Below, in pieces: positions 34,242-42,353 of a stretch of DNA of 51,112 nt. Made by a program: the position numbers and the translations under genes. Within the stretch, counting starts at the first letter, position 1; the number at the start of each line of letters is the position of its first letter. The DNA lies in the NCBI RefSeq assembly GCF_000308375.1, contig NZ_BAFQ01000203.1, positions 1 to 51,112 of the forward strand. The letters run 5' to 3'. This DNA is from Nocardia aobensis NBRC 100429. GTDB taxonomy: Bacteria; Actinomycetota; Actinomycetes; Mycobacteriales; Mycobacteriaceae. The notes beneath the pieces were generated by a model, which saw nothing but the letters and a program-made list of their open reading frames with translations, made no database searches and was not told the DNA's origin.

Positions 34242-34598
34242 CTATATGACGCGGTCCGCCTGCTCGGGCGCCTCGTCGAGCAACTCGCGCAGATGCGTGC
34301 GCGACCAGGTGCACAGCTGGTGGACAGTGGCGAGCAGGTCGCGCCCGGCCGGGGTCAGGGAATAGTCGACGCGCGGATTCGGGGTGTGGTGGTCGTAGCG
34401 GGCGACGATGCCGTCGGCTTCGAGAGTGCGCAGCGTCTGGGTCAGCATCTTGTAGCTGATGCCCTCGACGGCGCGGTGCAGTTCGGCGAACCGGCGCTCG
34501 TGGTCACCGATCGCCTCCAGCACGGCCAGCGCCCACTTGGTGGACAGGGTCGCGAAGATTCGGCGCGCGACAGCCGCCGCCCGCTCCTGATCCGTCAC
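34242..34598 (-). CDS. HxlR family winged-helix transcriptional regulator
   Basis: A 118-residue regulator with the HxlR domain throughout: LSTKWALAVLEAIGDHERRFAELHRAVEGISYKMLTQTLRTLEADGIVARYDHHTPNPRVDYSLTPAGRDLL. HxlR proteins are dimeric repressors or activators that often sense reactive carbonyls or redox state and control a divergent enzyme gene. This regulator lies divergent from a VOC-family gene. The start is GTG 34598 with GAGAGG upstream. The 64-bp gap carries a candidate operator. Confidence 0.92.
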   Translation of the reverse strand: MTDQERAAAVARRIFATLSTKWALAVLEAIGDHERRFAELHRAVEGISYKMLTQTLRTLEADGIVARYDHHTPNPRVDYSLTPAGRDLLATVHQLCTWSRTHLRELLDEAPEQADRVI

Positions 34599-34599
34599 C

Positions 34600-34630
34600 G
34601 CGTACCTCTCACCTGGAAGTGCGTACTTAC
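34600..34630. promoter_or_regulatory. Candidate HxlR operator (phased direct repeat)
   Basis: GCGTACCTCTC at 34600-34610 and GCGTACTTAC at 34621-34630 form a direct repeat offset by 21 bp, two helical turns. It lies in the gap between the divergent HxlR regulator and VOC genes. Confidence 0.4.
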
Positions 34631-34662
34631 CCAGCGTAGGGATCGACCGTAGCGTGCGAGGG

Positions 34663-35040
34663 ATGCGGATTCTCGAGACCTACGCCCGCCTGTTCGTCGC
34701 GGATATGGATGCGGCCCTGCCGATCTACGAACGACTCGTCGGCGCGCCGGCCGATCTGCGCTTCCATTTCGAGGAAGCCGAAATCGCCGCTGTCGGTAGC
34801 TTTCTCGTCGTCGCGGGGCCGGACGCGGCGATCGACGGGTATCGCGGCACCGTCGGCCCGGTGATCGTGGACGATCTGGGCGCGCTCCCGGAGTTCCTCG
34901 CCGAGATCGGCGGCTCGATCCTCGGCGAGCCGGTCACCTCCGCCACCGGCGAGGTCGTCTACGCCCGCCACCCCGACGGGACAAGGGTCGAGTACGTGCA
35001 GTGGACGGACGAGGTGCGCATCCACGTCCTCGGAAGCTGA
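34663..35040 (+). CDS. VOC (glyoxalase/bleomycin resistance) family protein
   Basis: A 125-residue protein with the beta-alpha-beta-beta-beta pattern of the vicinal oxygen chelate fold: RILETYARLFVADMDAALPIYERLVGAP, AAVGSFLVVAGP and VYARHPDGTRVEYVQW. Such proteins include metal-dependent lyases, dioxygenases and antibiotic-binding proteins. Its divergent HxlR neighbour suggests it is induced by a small reactive compound. The start is ATG 34663, with CGAGGG just upstream; GTG 34654 is possible. It converges with the DUF6325 gene. Confidence 0.85.
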   Translation: MRILETYARLFVADMDAALPIYERLVGAPADLRFHFEEAEIAAVGSFLVVAGPDAAIDGYRGTVGPVIVDDLGALPEFLAEIGGSILGEPVTSATGEVVYARHPDGTRVEYVQWTDEVRIHVLGS

Positions 35041-35051
35041 ATCGCCGGGTG

Positions 35052-35504
35052 TCAGTTCTTGTCGTCGAGACTGTCCAGGGTCGTCAGGATCGCCTCGACC
35101 GGAATGCGGCCCGCCGCGACCGTTTCGGCGCCGTTGCGTCGCAGGGCCACCGACAGCGGTGCCGCCCAAGTGTTTTCGTAGATCAGCACGGCGGCCGAAC
35201 GCCCGGGGTGCAACGCGGCGCCCGCCTCCCGCAGATCGCCGTCGTCGAGTACACCCGTCGTCTCCTCGGCGAACAAGGCCACGCTCGCTTCGCACTCGAG
35301 CCCGATATCGGCGATATCGATGCCGGTCAGCGACCCGTCGCCCTCCTTCCGGAGAAACGCCAGATTCAGCACCCGGATGATGCCCCGGCCGACCAGATCG
35401 CGCAGCACCGGCAATGCCGAACCGTCCGGCGGGCGGCCCGCGGGGAACTCGATGACGAGATAGTCGATCGGTCCCATCTCATCGATTCCGGCAGCACTGG
35501 TCAT
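35052..35504 (-). CDS. DUF6325 family protein
   Basis: A 150-residue soluble protein: MGPIDYLVIEFP, LPVLRDLVGRGIIRVLNLAFLRKEGDGS, DIGLECEASVALFAEETTGVLDDGDL, then GRSAAVLIYENTWAAPLSVALRRNGAETVAAGRIP. This pattern is that of the former DUF1269-like, now DUF6325 family, common in actinobacteria and often stress-associated; its function is unknown. The ATG start overlaps the stop of a small upstream frame as ATGA, which suggests a short leader gene. It converges with the VOC gene. Confidence 0.85.
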   Translation of the reverse strand: MTSAAGIDEMGPIDYLVIEFPAGRPPDGSALPVLRDLVGRGIIRVLNLAFLRKEGDGSLTGIDIADIGLECEASVALFAEETTGVLDDGDLREAGAALHPGRSAAVLIYENTWAAPLSVALRRNGAETVAAGRIPVEAILTTLDSLDDKN

Positions 35505-35704
35505 CCGAGCACCTCATCCGTGGCCGGATCACCGCGGTGATTCGGCGAGACAGCAGCTGATGTGACGCCGTCGGCGACGAGGACCTCGGCCACCGGCGTA
35601 ACACCTAATGATTCGAAGCCACGCCGCTCGCGGATAAAGCGGGAATCGATTCTCTGGACGCGGGCCGTCGGACACGGTGTCTCATCCCCTGTCCGTCCCG
35701 CCAC
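35501..35704 (-). CDS. Possible small protein overlapping the DUF6325 start
   Basis: A frame of up to 67 codons (GTG 35704) ends with a TGA that overlaps the ATG of the DUF6325 gene by 4 nt. Its C-terminal half (VTPVAEVLVADGVTSAAVSPN) has actinobacterial codon use, while the N-terminal half does not, so the true start may lie further in. DUF6325 genes are often preceded by a small SHOCT-type gene, but no SHOCT motif is visible here. It may be non-coding. Confidence 0.25.
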   Translation of the reverse strand: MAGRTGDETPCPTARVQRIDSRFIRERRGFESLGVTPVAEVLVADGVTSAAVSPNHRGDPATDEVLG

Positions 35705-35838
35705 ACGTTCATCCCGTGCCGCGGCCCGTCGATGAGTTCGAACGGCACTCCCGAGTTTCGCTCACGGTGAGTCTGGATGGTGGCAAACCGCGTGTGGCGG
35801 CGAAGAATTCGCGTGACCGCGGTGTGGAAGGGGTAGTG
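35505..35838. other. Intergenic region between DUF6325 and the cysteine-dioxygenase-like gene
   Basis: Apart from the possible small frame at its left end, no gene is supported here. It contains a perfect 14-bp palindrome ATCACCGCGGTGAT at 35528-35541, a possible regulator site near the DUF6325 start. Promoters for both divergent genes must lie here but are not obvious. Confidence 0.4.
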
Positions 35839-36363
35839 GTGACGACGTCCGTGCCTGTGCGACTGGAGCACGCGAAAGATATTCATCCGGGCGTCGATGT
35901 GCCGCTGCTCCGCGAGGCCGTGGTGGCCGAACGCACGCTGTGGACACCGGCCGAATTGCACGAGCTCACCGCGGTGGTGGCGAGCGAACTGGCGACACCG
36001 CTGCTGGATATCGTGCGGTTCGACACCACGCGGCGGTGGTGGACCCGGCTCGCCCTGACGATGGGCGTGGAACTGTGGCTGCTGTCGTGGGCGCCCGGAC
36101 AAGGCACCGAACCGCACGACCACGGCGGTGCGTCGGGTTCGTTCACCGTCTCGATCGGCGAACTCGACGAGGACTATCGCTACCCCACCGGCCCCGTACG
36201 CTCGGCCGGTCGCCGCGCCGGCGACACGATCGCGTTCGGTCCCGAACGCGCGCACCAGCTGCACAACCGCAGCGCCCGGCCGGCCACCACGGTGCACGCC
36301 TACTCGCCACCACTGCGGCCGGTCCGCGAATACCGGTCGCTGCGGGATTTCACCGGTGTGTGA
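35839..36363 (+). CDS. Cysteine dioxygenase family cupin protein
   Basis: A 174-residue cupin. The first metal-binding motif is WAPGQGTEPHDHGGASGSFTV and the second HQLHNRSARPATTVHAYSPPL, as in bacterial type I cysteine dioxygenases, which oxidise cysteine or another thiol to the sulfinate using Fe(II) and O2. GTG 35839 follows GGAAGGGG at 5 nt spacing; the open frame before it is not conserved-looking. A rhodanese-domain gene follows after 45 nt, a common pairing in actinobacteria, consistent with thiol/sulfur oxidation. Confidence 0.88.
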   Translation: MTTSVPVRLEHAKDIHPGVDVPLLREAVVAERTLWTPAELHELTAVVASELATPLLDIVRFDTTRRWWTRLALTMGVELWLLSWAPGQGTEPHDHGGASGSFTVSIGELDEDYRYPTGPVRSAGRRAGDTIAFGPERAHQLHNRSARPATTVHAYSPPLRPVREYRSLRDFTGV

Positions 36364-36408
36364 CCATGCCCGGTACCCCCCATCGCACGATCGCCGAGGA
36401 GTGACGGT

Positions 36409-36801
36409 ATGAGCGCCGAGGACCTGCTCGCCCGGGCACGCGCCGGACTGAACCGCGTCGAGCCCGTCACGGCCGCGCACCGGTTGGCCGAGGGCGCCCT
36501 CGTGGTCGATATCCGCCCGCACGCCGACCGCCTCGCCGAGGGCGAGATCCCCGGCGCGGTCGTCGTCGAGCGCATCGTGCTGGAATGGCGGCTCGACCCC
36601 GGCGGTGCGCATCGGCTCCCGGACCTGACGCCCGACACCGAGGTCATCATCGTCTGCAACGAGGGCTACGCATCCAGCCTGGCCGCCGCCGACGCACAGC
36701 GTCTCGGGCTGGCGCGCGCCACCGATCTGGTCGGCGGGTTCCGCGCCTGGAAGGCGGCCGGCCTGCCGGTAGCTCCCGGCGGCACCCCCGCCGTTCCGTA
36801 G
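36409..36801 (+). CDS. Rhodanese-like domain protein
   Basis: A 130-residue single rhodanese domain: GALVVDIRPHADRLAEGEIPGAVVVERIVLEWRL, then EVIIVCNEGYASSLAAADAQRLG with the active-site Cys, and DLVGGFRAWKAAGLPV. It may transfer sulfane sulfur or handle persulfides. The close downstream position after the cysteine-dioxygenase-like gene suggests joint operation in sulfur metabolism. The ATG start has an AGGAG-type site upstream. Confidence 0.9.
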   Translation: MSAEDLLARARAGLNRVEPVTAAHRLAEGALVVDIRPHADRLAEGEIPGAVVVERIVLEWRLDPGGAHRLPDLTPDTEVIIVCNEGYASSLAAADAQRLGLARATDLVGGFRAWKAAGLPVAPGGTPAVP

Positions 36802-36916
36802 TACCGCCGGCACCTCCCTCGCAGCACCGCGTCTACCTCCCGGTTCCCGGGATTCTTTCACCTGCAAACGATCTGGCTGAGAATGTAGACGGGCAAACGG
36901 AATTACGAGGAGTGCG

Positions 36917-38026
36917 ATGACCAGGTGTGCGCATTATGTCGGAAGTGTTCCAGCCGAGTTGATGACCGGGGATGCTGCGGTGCTGCAGTGGTTCGCCGAT
37001 CGCAGTGCGGGCCATCCCGTGACCGGATTGCCCTGTGATCTGGATCCGGACTGGATCCTCGACTACCTCCGCCGGCGCAGAGAGCACGAGGACGTCTTCG
37101 AGGTCGTCCGCACCGGCGATTACTCCGACTACAGCGATTTCCCGAGTTACGGCTTGCGCCCGGGGGCGAAGCTGGAACCACGGCACGTGGCGATGGACCG
37201 GCTCGACCGCATCGGCGCCGTGGTAGCCGCGTTCGACGAGGTGCGCGCCGGGCGGCCCGAACTGGACGGAACGAGATTGCAACTGAGCCAGCCCAATCCG
37301 CTGGATCTGGCGATGTTCGTCTTCGCCGGTGCGGCGGTGTCGAACGGTTTCCCGCTCGGTCCGGCACTGCGCCGCTCCGATCTCCTCGCGGCCGCGCTGC
37401 GGCATCTGCCGGTGTTCACCGAGGCCGCACTGCACGAGATCGCGGAGGTGAACGCGCGCTACGGCGATCGCGTGGTCTGGCAGGTCGAATCACCGTTCGC
37501 GCTGCTGGGCATGGTCAAGGCCGACCAACTGGGCGCGAAATGGGCGGCGGGGCCGCTGCTGGCTCGCCAGCTGGCCGGGGTACTCACCGGCATACACGAG
37601 ATCGGGGCACAGGCGGTGGTCCACCTGTGCTACGGCGATTACCAGCACAAGGCGCTGCTCAACCCGCGTTCGCTGGCGCCCGCGGTCACCCTGCTGAAGC
37701 ACACCGCACGCCGGCTGCGCGCAGCCGGCACTCCCTTTCCGGCAGTGCACATTCCGTGTGCGTTCGGTGCCGAACCCGCGCCGCAGGACGCCGCGTTCTA
37801 TGCGCCCCTGCGCCGACTGGACCCGGACTGGAACGTCATCGCGGGGGTGGTGTCACCCGATTCCGCCGACGACAGCGCTCACGCCCTGCAACTGTTCGAA
37901 CAGGCGGCCGGGCGCACCGCATTCGGCGTCGCGACCGCGTGCGGCCTCGGCCGCTGCAGTGTTGCGGACGCGCAGCGAGCCGCGGAGACGACCGCGGCAC
38001 TGACCGCCGAGACGACCACCGGTTAG
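36917..38026 (+). CDS. MetE-like (UROD/MetE fold) protein
   Basis: A 369-residue protein resembling the C-terminal TIM barrel of cobalamin-independent methionine synthase. It has LQLSQPNPLDLAMFVF, a middle VVHLCYGDYQHKAL and a C-terminal GVATACGLGRCSVADAQRAAE that parallels the MetE VGCGLG-type motif. His and Cys in HLCYGDY and ACGLGRC could bind zinc. Stand-alone MetE-like barrels sometimes act as methyltransferases in natural-product loci. ATG 36917 is preceded by GAGGAG. It is followed by a 617-bp gap and then the halogenase, so membership in that cluster is uncertain. Confidence 0.65.
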   Translation: MTRCAHYVGSVPAELMTGDAAVLQWFADRSAGHPVTGLPCDLDPDWILDYLRRRREHEDVFEVVRTGDYSDYSDFPSYGLRPGAKLEPRHVAMDRLDRIGAVVAAFDEVRAGRPELDGTRLQLSQPNPLDLAMFVFAGAAVSNGFPLGPALRRSDLLAAALRHLPVFTEAALHEIAEVNARYGDRVVWQVESPFALLGMVKADQLGAKWAAGPLLARQLAGVLTGIHEIGAQAVVHLCYGDYQHKALLNPRSLAPAVTLLKHTARRLRAAGTPFPAVHIPCAFGAEPAPQDAAFYAPLRRLDPDWNVIAGVVSPDSADDSAHALQLFEQAAGRTAFGVATACGLGRCSVADAQRAAETTAALTAETTTG

Positions 38027-38643
38027 CACCACGGCACGGGTCGCGGGGCCGTGCGTCAGCGTCCTGACCCACGGCACCGCGGCCCGGCCCCGGGCGCCCG
38101 TCGCCTCGCGCGCATACCGCAATCTCGTTCGGCCCCAAGGATTCTGCGTCGCACACCTCGTCACCAGGGCATACACCCGAGGGGACCGCCGGAATCGGGC
38201 GGATGCCACGCGAGAACCGGACAAAGGCCTTACTCTGGATCAGTTGGTGGAAGTGGGGTGATGCCGGATGTGACCAACCGAAACCGCAACCCCGTGTCGG
38301 GCAGTCGTCACCGTCTCTTCCGCTTTGCTCGCCGATAACGGTACTCACGTAACGCAACGTCGCGTCCCCTGTCGTGACCCCTAGCCGCGCATCACCGACA
38401 GCGGCATTCTCGTACCTTCAGTAGCTATCGTCTGGCTACTCATTGACGGTGTGTACTTGCATCGAAACTTGCTGTTTCCCTTGATGATTCAAGTACTGCT
38501 GATAAACTGATTTCCCGTGTGCCGAGTTCGAGTTAACAAGCGGCTACGGAGGTTTCGGGTTTGTCGTAGGACATGCCATCCGGACCAGGTCCGGTAGCCG
38601 ATCCGGCGCACCGTCCGTTCGTACGCAGTTCCAGGGAGTTGCT
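38027..38643. promoter_or_regulatory. Long intergenic region upstream of the halogenase gene
   Basis: No convincing gene is seen in these 617 bp. The right part is AT-rich for this genome. A promoter candidate reads TTGATG (38481-38486), 16 bp, TAAACT (38503-38508). A palindrome CTTGA-TGAT-TCAAG at 38480-38493 overlaps its -35, a possible operator for controlled expression of the halogenase operon. A second TTGACG lies at 38443. Confidence 0.45.
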
Positions 38644-40140
38644 ATGGGGAACAACGAAATTCCGCGCGTTCTGGTGGTAGGCGGCGGCCCGGCGGGGTCC
38701 ACCGCCGCCGCATTGCTCGCACGGTCCGGAGTACAGGTGACCCTCCTGGAGCGGGATACGTTCCCGCGCTATCACATCGGAGAATCACTGCTGGCCTCGT
38801 GCCTGTCCACGCTGCGGATATCCGGCGCCTACGACAAGGTCGCCGCGCACGGCTTCCAGATCAAACGCGGCGGCTACTTCCAGTGGCAGAACGACACCTG
38901 GTTGCTGGACTGGTCCAAGCTCGTCGATGCCGAGGCATGGTCCTGGCAGGTCGACCGAGCCACCTTCGACGACCTCCTGCTGCGCAACGCGGCCGACCAG
39001 GGCGCGCAGGTCATCGAACAGGCGACCGTCAAGAACATCCTGTTCGACGGTGAGCGTCCGATCGCCGCGGAATGGGTCAAGGCCGGCGACGACACCGTCC
39101 ACACCGCCGAGTTCGACTTCCTCGTCGACGCCACCGGCCGAGACGGGTTGCTGGCCAAGCACTTCGGCATGCGTCGCCAACATCCCGCCTTCCGCAACGT
39201 CGCGGTCTGGTCGTACTGGAAGGGCGCACATCTGCACCCGGACAGCCCGGAGGGCGCGATCAACGTGGTGTCGACTCCGGAGGGCGGCTGGTTCTGGAAC
39301 ATTCCGCTCGCCGACGGTCGTACCAGCGTCGGCTATGTGATTTCGGCGCGAGTGGCCGCGGAAAAGCTGCGCGGGCACGATTCGCGCCAGTCGTACTACC
39401 TGGAGACCATCCGGGAGAGCAAGCCGATGTGCGAAATGCTCGAGGGTGCGGAGCAGATCGCCGACGTGCGGGCCGAACAGGACTACTCCTATGTCGCCGA
39501 CCGGTTCTGCGGCCCCGGCTACGTCCTCGTCGGCGACGCGGCATGCTTCCTGGACCCGTTGCTGTCCACCGGAGTCCACCTCGCCACCTATTCCGGGCTC
39601 GTGTCCGCGGCGGCGATCGCGACCACACTGCGCGGTGAGATGTCCGAGACCGATGCGCTGGCGTACTACGAATACACCTACCGCCGCGGCTACACCCGGT
39701 TCCTCTCCCTGGTCTCCCGGATGTACGAGCACTACATCGGTTCCGAGGAATACTTCGCGCACGCGCACAAGCTCACCGACGTCCACGACGGCGACTCACC
39801 CGAACAGTCGTTCACCCGGATCATGGCCGGTCTGACCGACGTCGGCGAGACCACGGGCGAACAGGACCGTACCGGCACCGAGGTCATCGTCTCGGAGGCG
39901 GAGCGCCTGCACACCGCCCCGGACACCGACGGGGTCAACATCAAGTACATGGGCGGACTGGATATGTCGCCGGTCTGGGACCACTGGCGTGATCCGCTGT
40001 CCGACACCGAGATGGGCGAGATCCGCATCACCACCGAACCGGTGTTCGGCCTGACGAGCCGCCCGCGCTCCGACGCCGAGCGCGAGGCCGTGGCGCTGCC
40101 GGTCCAACCGCCCCGCAAGGGCGCCGGCGCCGCACTCTAG
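38644..40140 (+). CDS. FAD-dependent halogenase
   Basis: A 498-residue flavin-dependent halogenase. The FAD motif is VVGGGPAGSTAA (GxGxxG at residues 13-18); the conserved catalytic Lys is K74 in FQIKRGGYF; the halogenase WxWxIP motif is WFWNIP at 216-221; and the second FAD motif is VLVGDAACFLDPLLSTGVHLA. It resembles phenol/pyrrole-type rather than tryptophan halogenases, which use FADH2, O2 and chloride or bromide, often on carrier-bound acids. No carrier protein or flavin reductase is visible here. A chorismate-lyase-like gene follows, suggesting a hydroxybenzoate-derived substrate. ATG 38644 follows AGGGAG. Confidence 0.92.
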   Translation: MGNNEIPRVLVVGGGPAGSTAAALLARSGVQVTLLERDTFPRYHIGESLLASCLSTLRISGAYDKVAAHGFQIKRGGYFQWQNDTWLLDWSKLVDAEAWSWQVDRATFDDLLLRNAADQGAQVIEQATVKNILFDGERPIAAEWVKAGDDTVHTAEFDFLVDATGRDGLLAKHFGMRRQHPAFRNVAVWSYWKGAHLHPDSPEGAINVVSTPEGGWFWNIPLADGRTSVGYVISARVAAEKLRGHDSRQSYYLETIRESKPMCEMLEGAEQIADVRAEQDYSYVADRFCGPGYVLVGDAACFLDPLLSTGVHLATYSGLVSAAAIATTLRGEMSETDALAYYEYTYRRGYTRFLSLVSRMYEHYIGSEEYFAHAHKLTDVHDGDSPEQSFTRIMAGLTDVGETTGEQDRTGTEVIVSEAERLHTAPDTDGVNIKYMGGLDMSPVWDHWRDPLSDTEMGEIRITTEPVFGLTSRPRSDAEREAVALPVQPPRKGAGAAL

Positions 40141-40189
40141 CGGTGACCTCACCAGGACTCCCGGTGCGCACCGAGACGTGGAGTCGACA

Positions 40190-40810
40190 GTGACCGTCAC
40201 AGGATCCGTCCCCGGCCCGCTGAGCGAACCGACGCCCAGCGGGCCGGGATTCCGGACGAACCCGGCCACGCAGATCGAGCGATTCCACCACCCCACAACC
40301 CGATCCCTGCTGTCGGGCGAAGGCTTCACGACGACGGCGCTCGAACACATCCTCGAGACGACGTTGAGCGTGCACGTCCTGCGCCAGCACCAGGTTCCGC
40401 CCCGCACACTGCCCACCTTCATCGTCGACGAACTCCGGCTGCAGGATGCCGAGGGCGCGCTGGTCCGGCGCTCCCGTCTGGTCACCCCCGCGCTGGCGAC
40501 CGTCTCGATCAATTACGTTGTGGCCGTGCCACAGTCGGCCGCCGCCAGTGGCATCGATGATGTCCGGATGCCGATCGGCCACGGCTTGCTCACCCGCAGC
40601 CTGCCCCAGCGCCGCCGCCTGCTCTGGGCGGGCATCCGGCCGTGGCCGGACGGCCGGCCCAGTGCGTCCAGGGCATACATCATGACGCTCGGCCGCCATC
40701 CCGTGTGCTATATCCGCGAAGTTTTTCATCCCGCGGTCGTCCCACCCGCGCACACGACCGGTCCGCTGCCGGAACCGGCTCTGCGAGATGATGTCTCCGA
40801 GGAGAACTGA
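40190..40810 (+). CDS. Chorismate pyruvate-lyase-like protein (PF01947 type)
   Basis: A 206-residue protein with features of the Rv2949c/UbiC-like chorismate lyase group, which make 4-hydroxybenzoate and pyruvate. Visible are SLLSGEGFTTTALEHILE, LSVHVLRQHQ, LVRRSRLVTPALATVSINYVV and MPIGHGLLTRSLPQRRRLLW, followed by MTLGRHPVCYIREVFHP. Divergence from characterised enzymes is considerable. GTG 40190 is preferred because GTGGAG lies just upstream; GTG 40178 is possible. The antiporter GTG follows its stop directly, so the two genes are coupled. With the halogenase it would supply a phenolic acid for halogenation; this is inference. Confidence 0.7.
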   Translation: MTVTGSVPGPLSEPTPSGPGFRTNPATQIERFHHPTTRSLLSGEGFTTTALEHILETTLSVHVLRQHQVPPRTLPTFIVDELRLQDAEGALVRRSRLVTPALATVSINYVVAVPQSAAASGIDDVRMPIGHGLLTRSLPQRRRLLWAGIRPWPDGRPSASRAYIMTLGRHPVCYIREVFHPAVVPPAHTTGPLPEPALRDDVSEEN

Positions 40811-42088
40811 GTGCCTGCTCCCACCATCACGGTCCTACTCGACCTGGTTCTCATCATGGCGGCCGCACACCTGCTCGGCTGGCTCGCCGAAAAGATCGGG
40901 CAGCCACCGGTCATCGGCGAGATCGCGGCCGGAATCCTCGCCGGTCCGACCGTCATCGGACATCACCTGTCCGCCACCCTGTTTCCCGATGCCGGACGCT
41001 CGTATCTGACGCTGCTCGCCAATATCGGAGTGGCGGTGTTCATGTTCGTCGCCGGTCTGGAACTCGATCGGGAGATCTTCCGCGGTGCCCGCCGTTCGAT
41101 ACCCGCGGTGTCGGCGGCGGCCTACGCGATCCCCTTCGCGCTGGGAGGCGCGGTCGCGATCACCGTCCTGGCACGCCACACCACCGGCAACCGGCTGCAC
41201 TTCGCCCTGTTCGTCGGCTGCGCGATGGCGGTGACCGCCTTTCCGGTGCTGGCGCGAATCCTGCACGACCGCAATCTGGTTCGCACCGAGATCGGACAGC
41301 TCAGCCTGGCCTGCGCGGCGCTGGTCGACGTCGTGGCATGGTCGGTCCTCGCCGTCGTACTCGCACTCGCGCACCCGGGTGGCGTGCAGTGGCGGCTCGT
41401 CCTGCTCCTCCCACTGGTCGGACTGCTGTGGTGGTTCGTGCGACCGCTGCTGGCCCGGATCTCGGAATCGGGCACCCAGCAGACGATGATCGTGCTCGGC
41501 GTGGGTGGTGCACTCGGGCTCGCCGCGATCACCGAATGGATCGGCTTGCACCTGATCTTCGGCGCTTTCGCCTTCGGTGTCATATTCCCGCGCGAACGCC
41601 GCCGGACGGTCGAGTCCGGTGTGCGAATTCTGTGCCTGCTGCTGATGCCCGGCTTCTTCGTGATCGCCGGGCTGGCCGTCGATCTCGGCTCGGTCGACGC
41701 GACCTCGATCGGCGAATTGATCGCGGTCATCGGTGTGGCGGTGGTGGGAAAGGTCGGCAGCGTCTACGTCGCGGGCCGGCTGACCGGGATGCGGTCGCGG
41801 GCGGCCGCCGCCGTGGCAGCGCTGCTCAACACCCGAGGTCTGACCGAACTGGTGATTCTGAACGTGGGCTTGACGAGCGGCCTCATCGGCACCCAGTTGT
41901 ATTCACTGCTGGTGATAATGGCCCTGGTGACGACGGCCTCGACCGCGCCGATGCTCCGTCTGCTCGGCATATCGCGCGGCGGCGACCTGTCGTCGCGTCC
42001 GCCGCACGCACCGGACTCGGAGCACGACCCGGATCCGGACGTCGTGGCCGCGGCGGTGCAGACGCCGGATATGAGCGGAAAGCACTGA
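40811..42088 (+). CDS. CPA2 family cation:proton antiporter (Kef/NapA type)
   Basis: A 425-residue antiporter with about 12 membrane helices: GQPPVIGEIAAGILAGPTVIG in the first part, VFMFVAGLELDREIF, a discontinuous-helix region AMAVTAFPVLARIL, and LNTRGLTELVILNVG with the conserved Arg/Glu pair. These are Kef/NapA-type transporters exchanging Na+ or K+ for protons. The C-terminal tail of about 35 residues is acidic and not a TrkA/RCK domain. GTG 40811 abuts the stop of the lyase-like gene and has AGGAG at 6 nt. In this locus it may give resistance to or export of an acidic product, as antiporters do in several antibiotic clusters. Confidence 0.88.
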   Translation: MPAPTITVLLDLVLIMAAAHLLGWLAEKIGQPPVIGEIAAGILAGPTVIGHHLSATLFPDAGRSYLTLLANIGVAVFMFVAGLELDREIFRGARRSIPAVSAAAYAIPFALGGAVAITVLARHTTGNRLHFALFVGCAMAVTAFPVLARILHDRNLVRTEIGQLSLACAALVDVVAWSVLAVVLALAHPGGVQWRLVLLLPLVGLLWWFVRPLLARISESGTQQTMIVLGVGGALGLAAITEWIGLHLIFGAFAFGVIFPRERRRTVESGVRILCLLLMPGFFVIAGLAVDLGSVDATSIGELIAVIGVAVVGKVGSVYVAGRLTGMRSRAAAAVAALLNTRGLTELVILNVGLTSGLIGTQLYSLLVIMALVTTASTAPMLRLLGISRGGDLSSRPPHAPDSEHDPDPDVVAAAVQTPDMSGKH

Positions 42089-42353
42089 ACCACAAGCACA
42101 TCCGATCGACTCCGGGCGCCGGTGGCGGCAGCCCTCCTCCCACGTTCGCAGACACCGTCCCCGCGTCGCTGCTATGTTGCTTGCGTGGGCGAACCGCCAG
42201 GCACCGCACGACAGGTCATCGAAGTCTGCAGATCTGTGGGCGTCGAGACGGTCCGGCATACAGTCTTCCTCGCACCGCCCATGTGAGTGCGACACGTGCC
42301 GCACCCGCCGAGCTCTCGTCGAATTTCTGTTCCATCCGTCTGGAGTCCCGTCT

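Noticed and set aside
37836..38357. Minus-strand open frame upstream of the halogenase gene
   Set aside because: It overlaps the end of the MetE-like gene, has poor codon use in its unique part, and shows neither a ribosome-binding site nor recognisable sequence.
42174..42353. N-terminal extension of the P450
   Set aside because: The 60 upstream residues contain Cys/His/Arg-rich shadow-like sequence, and typical P450 lengths are reached from TTG 42354, which has a Shine-Dalgarno.
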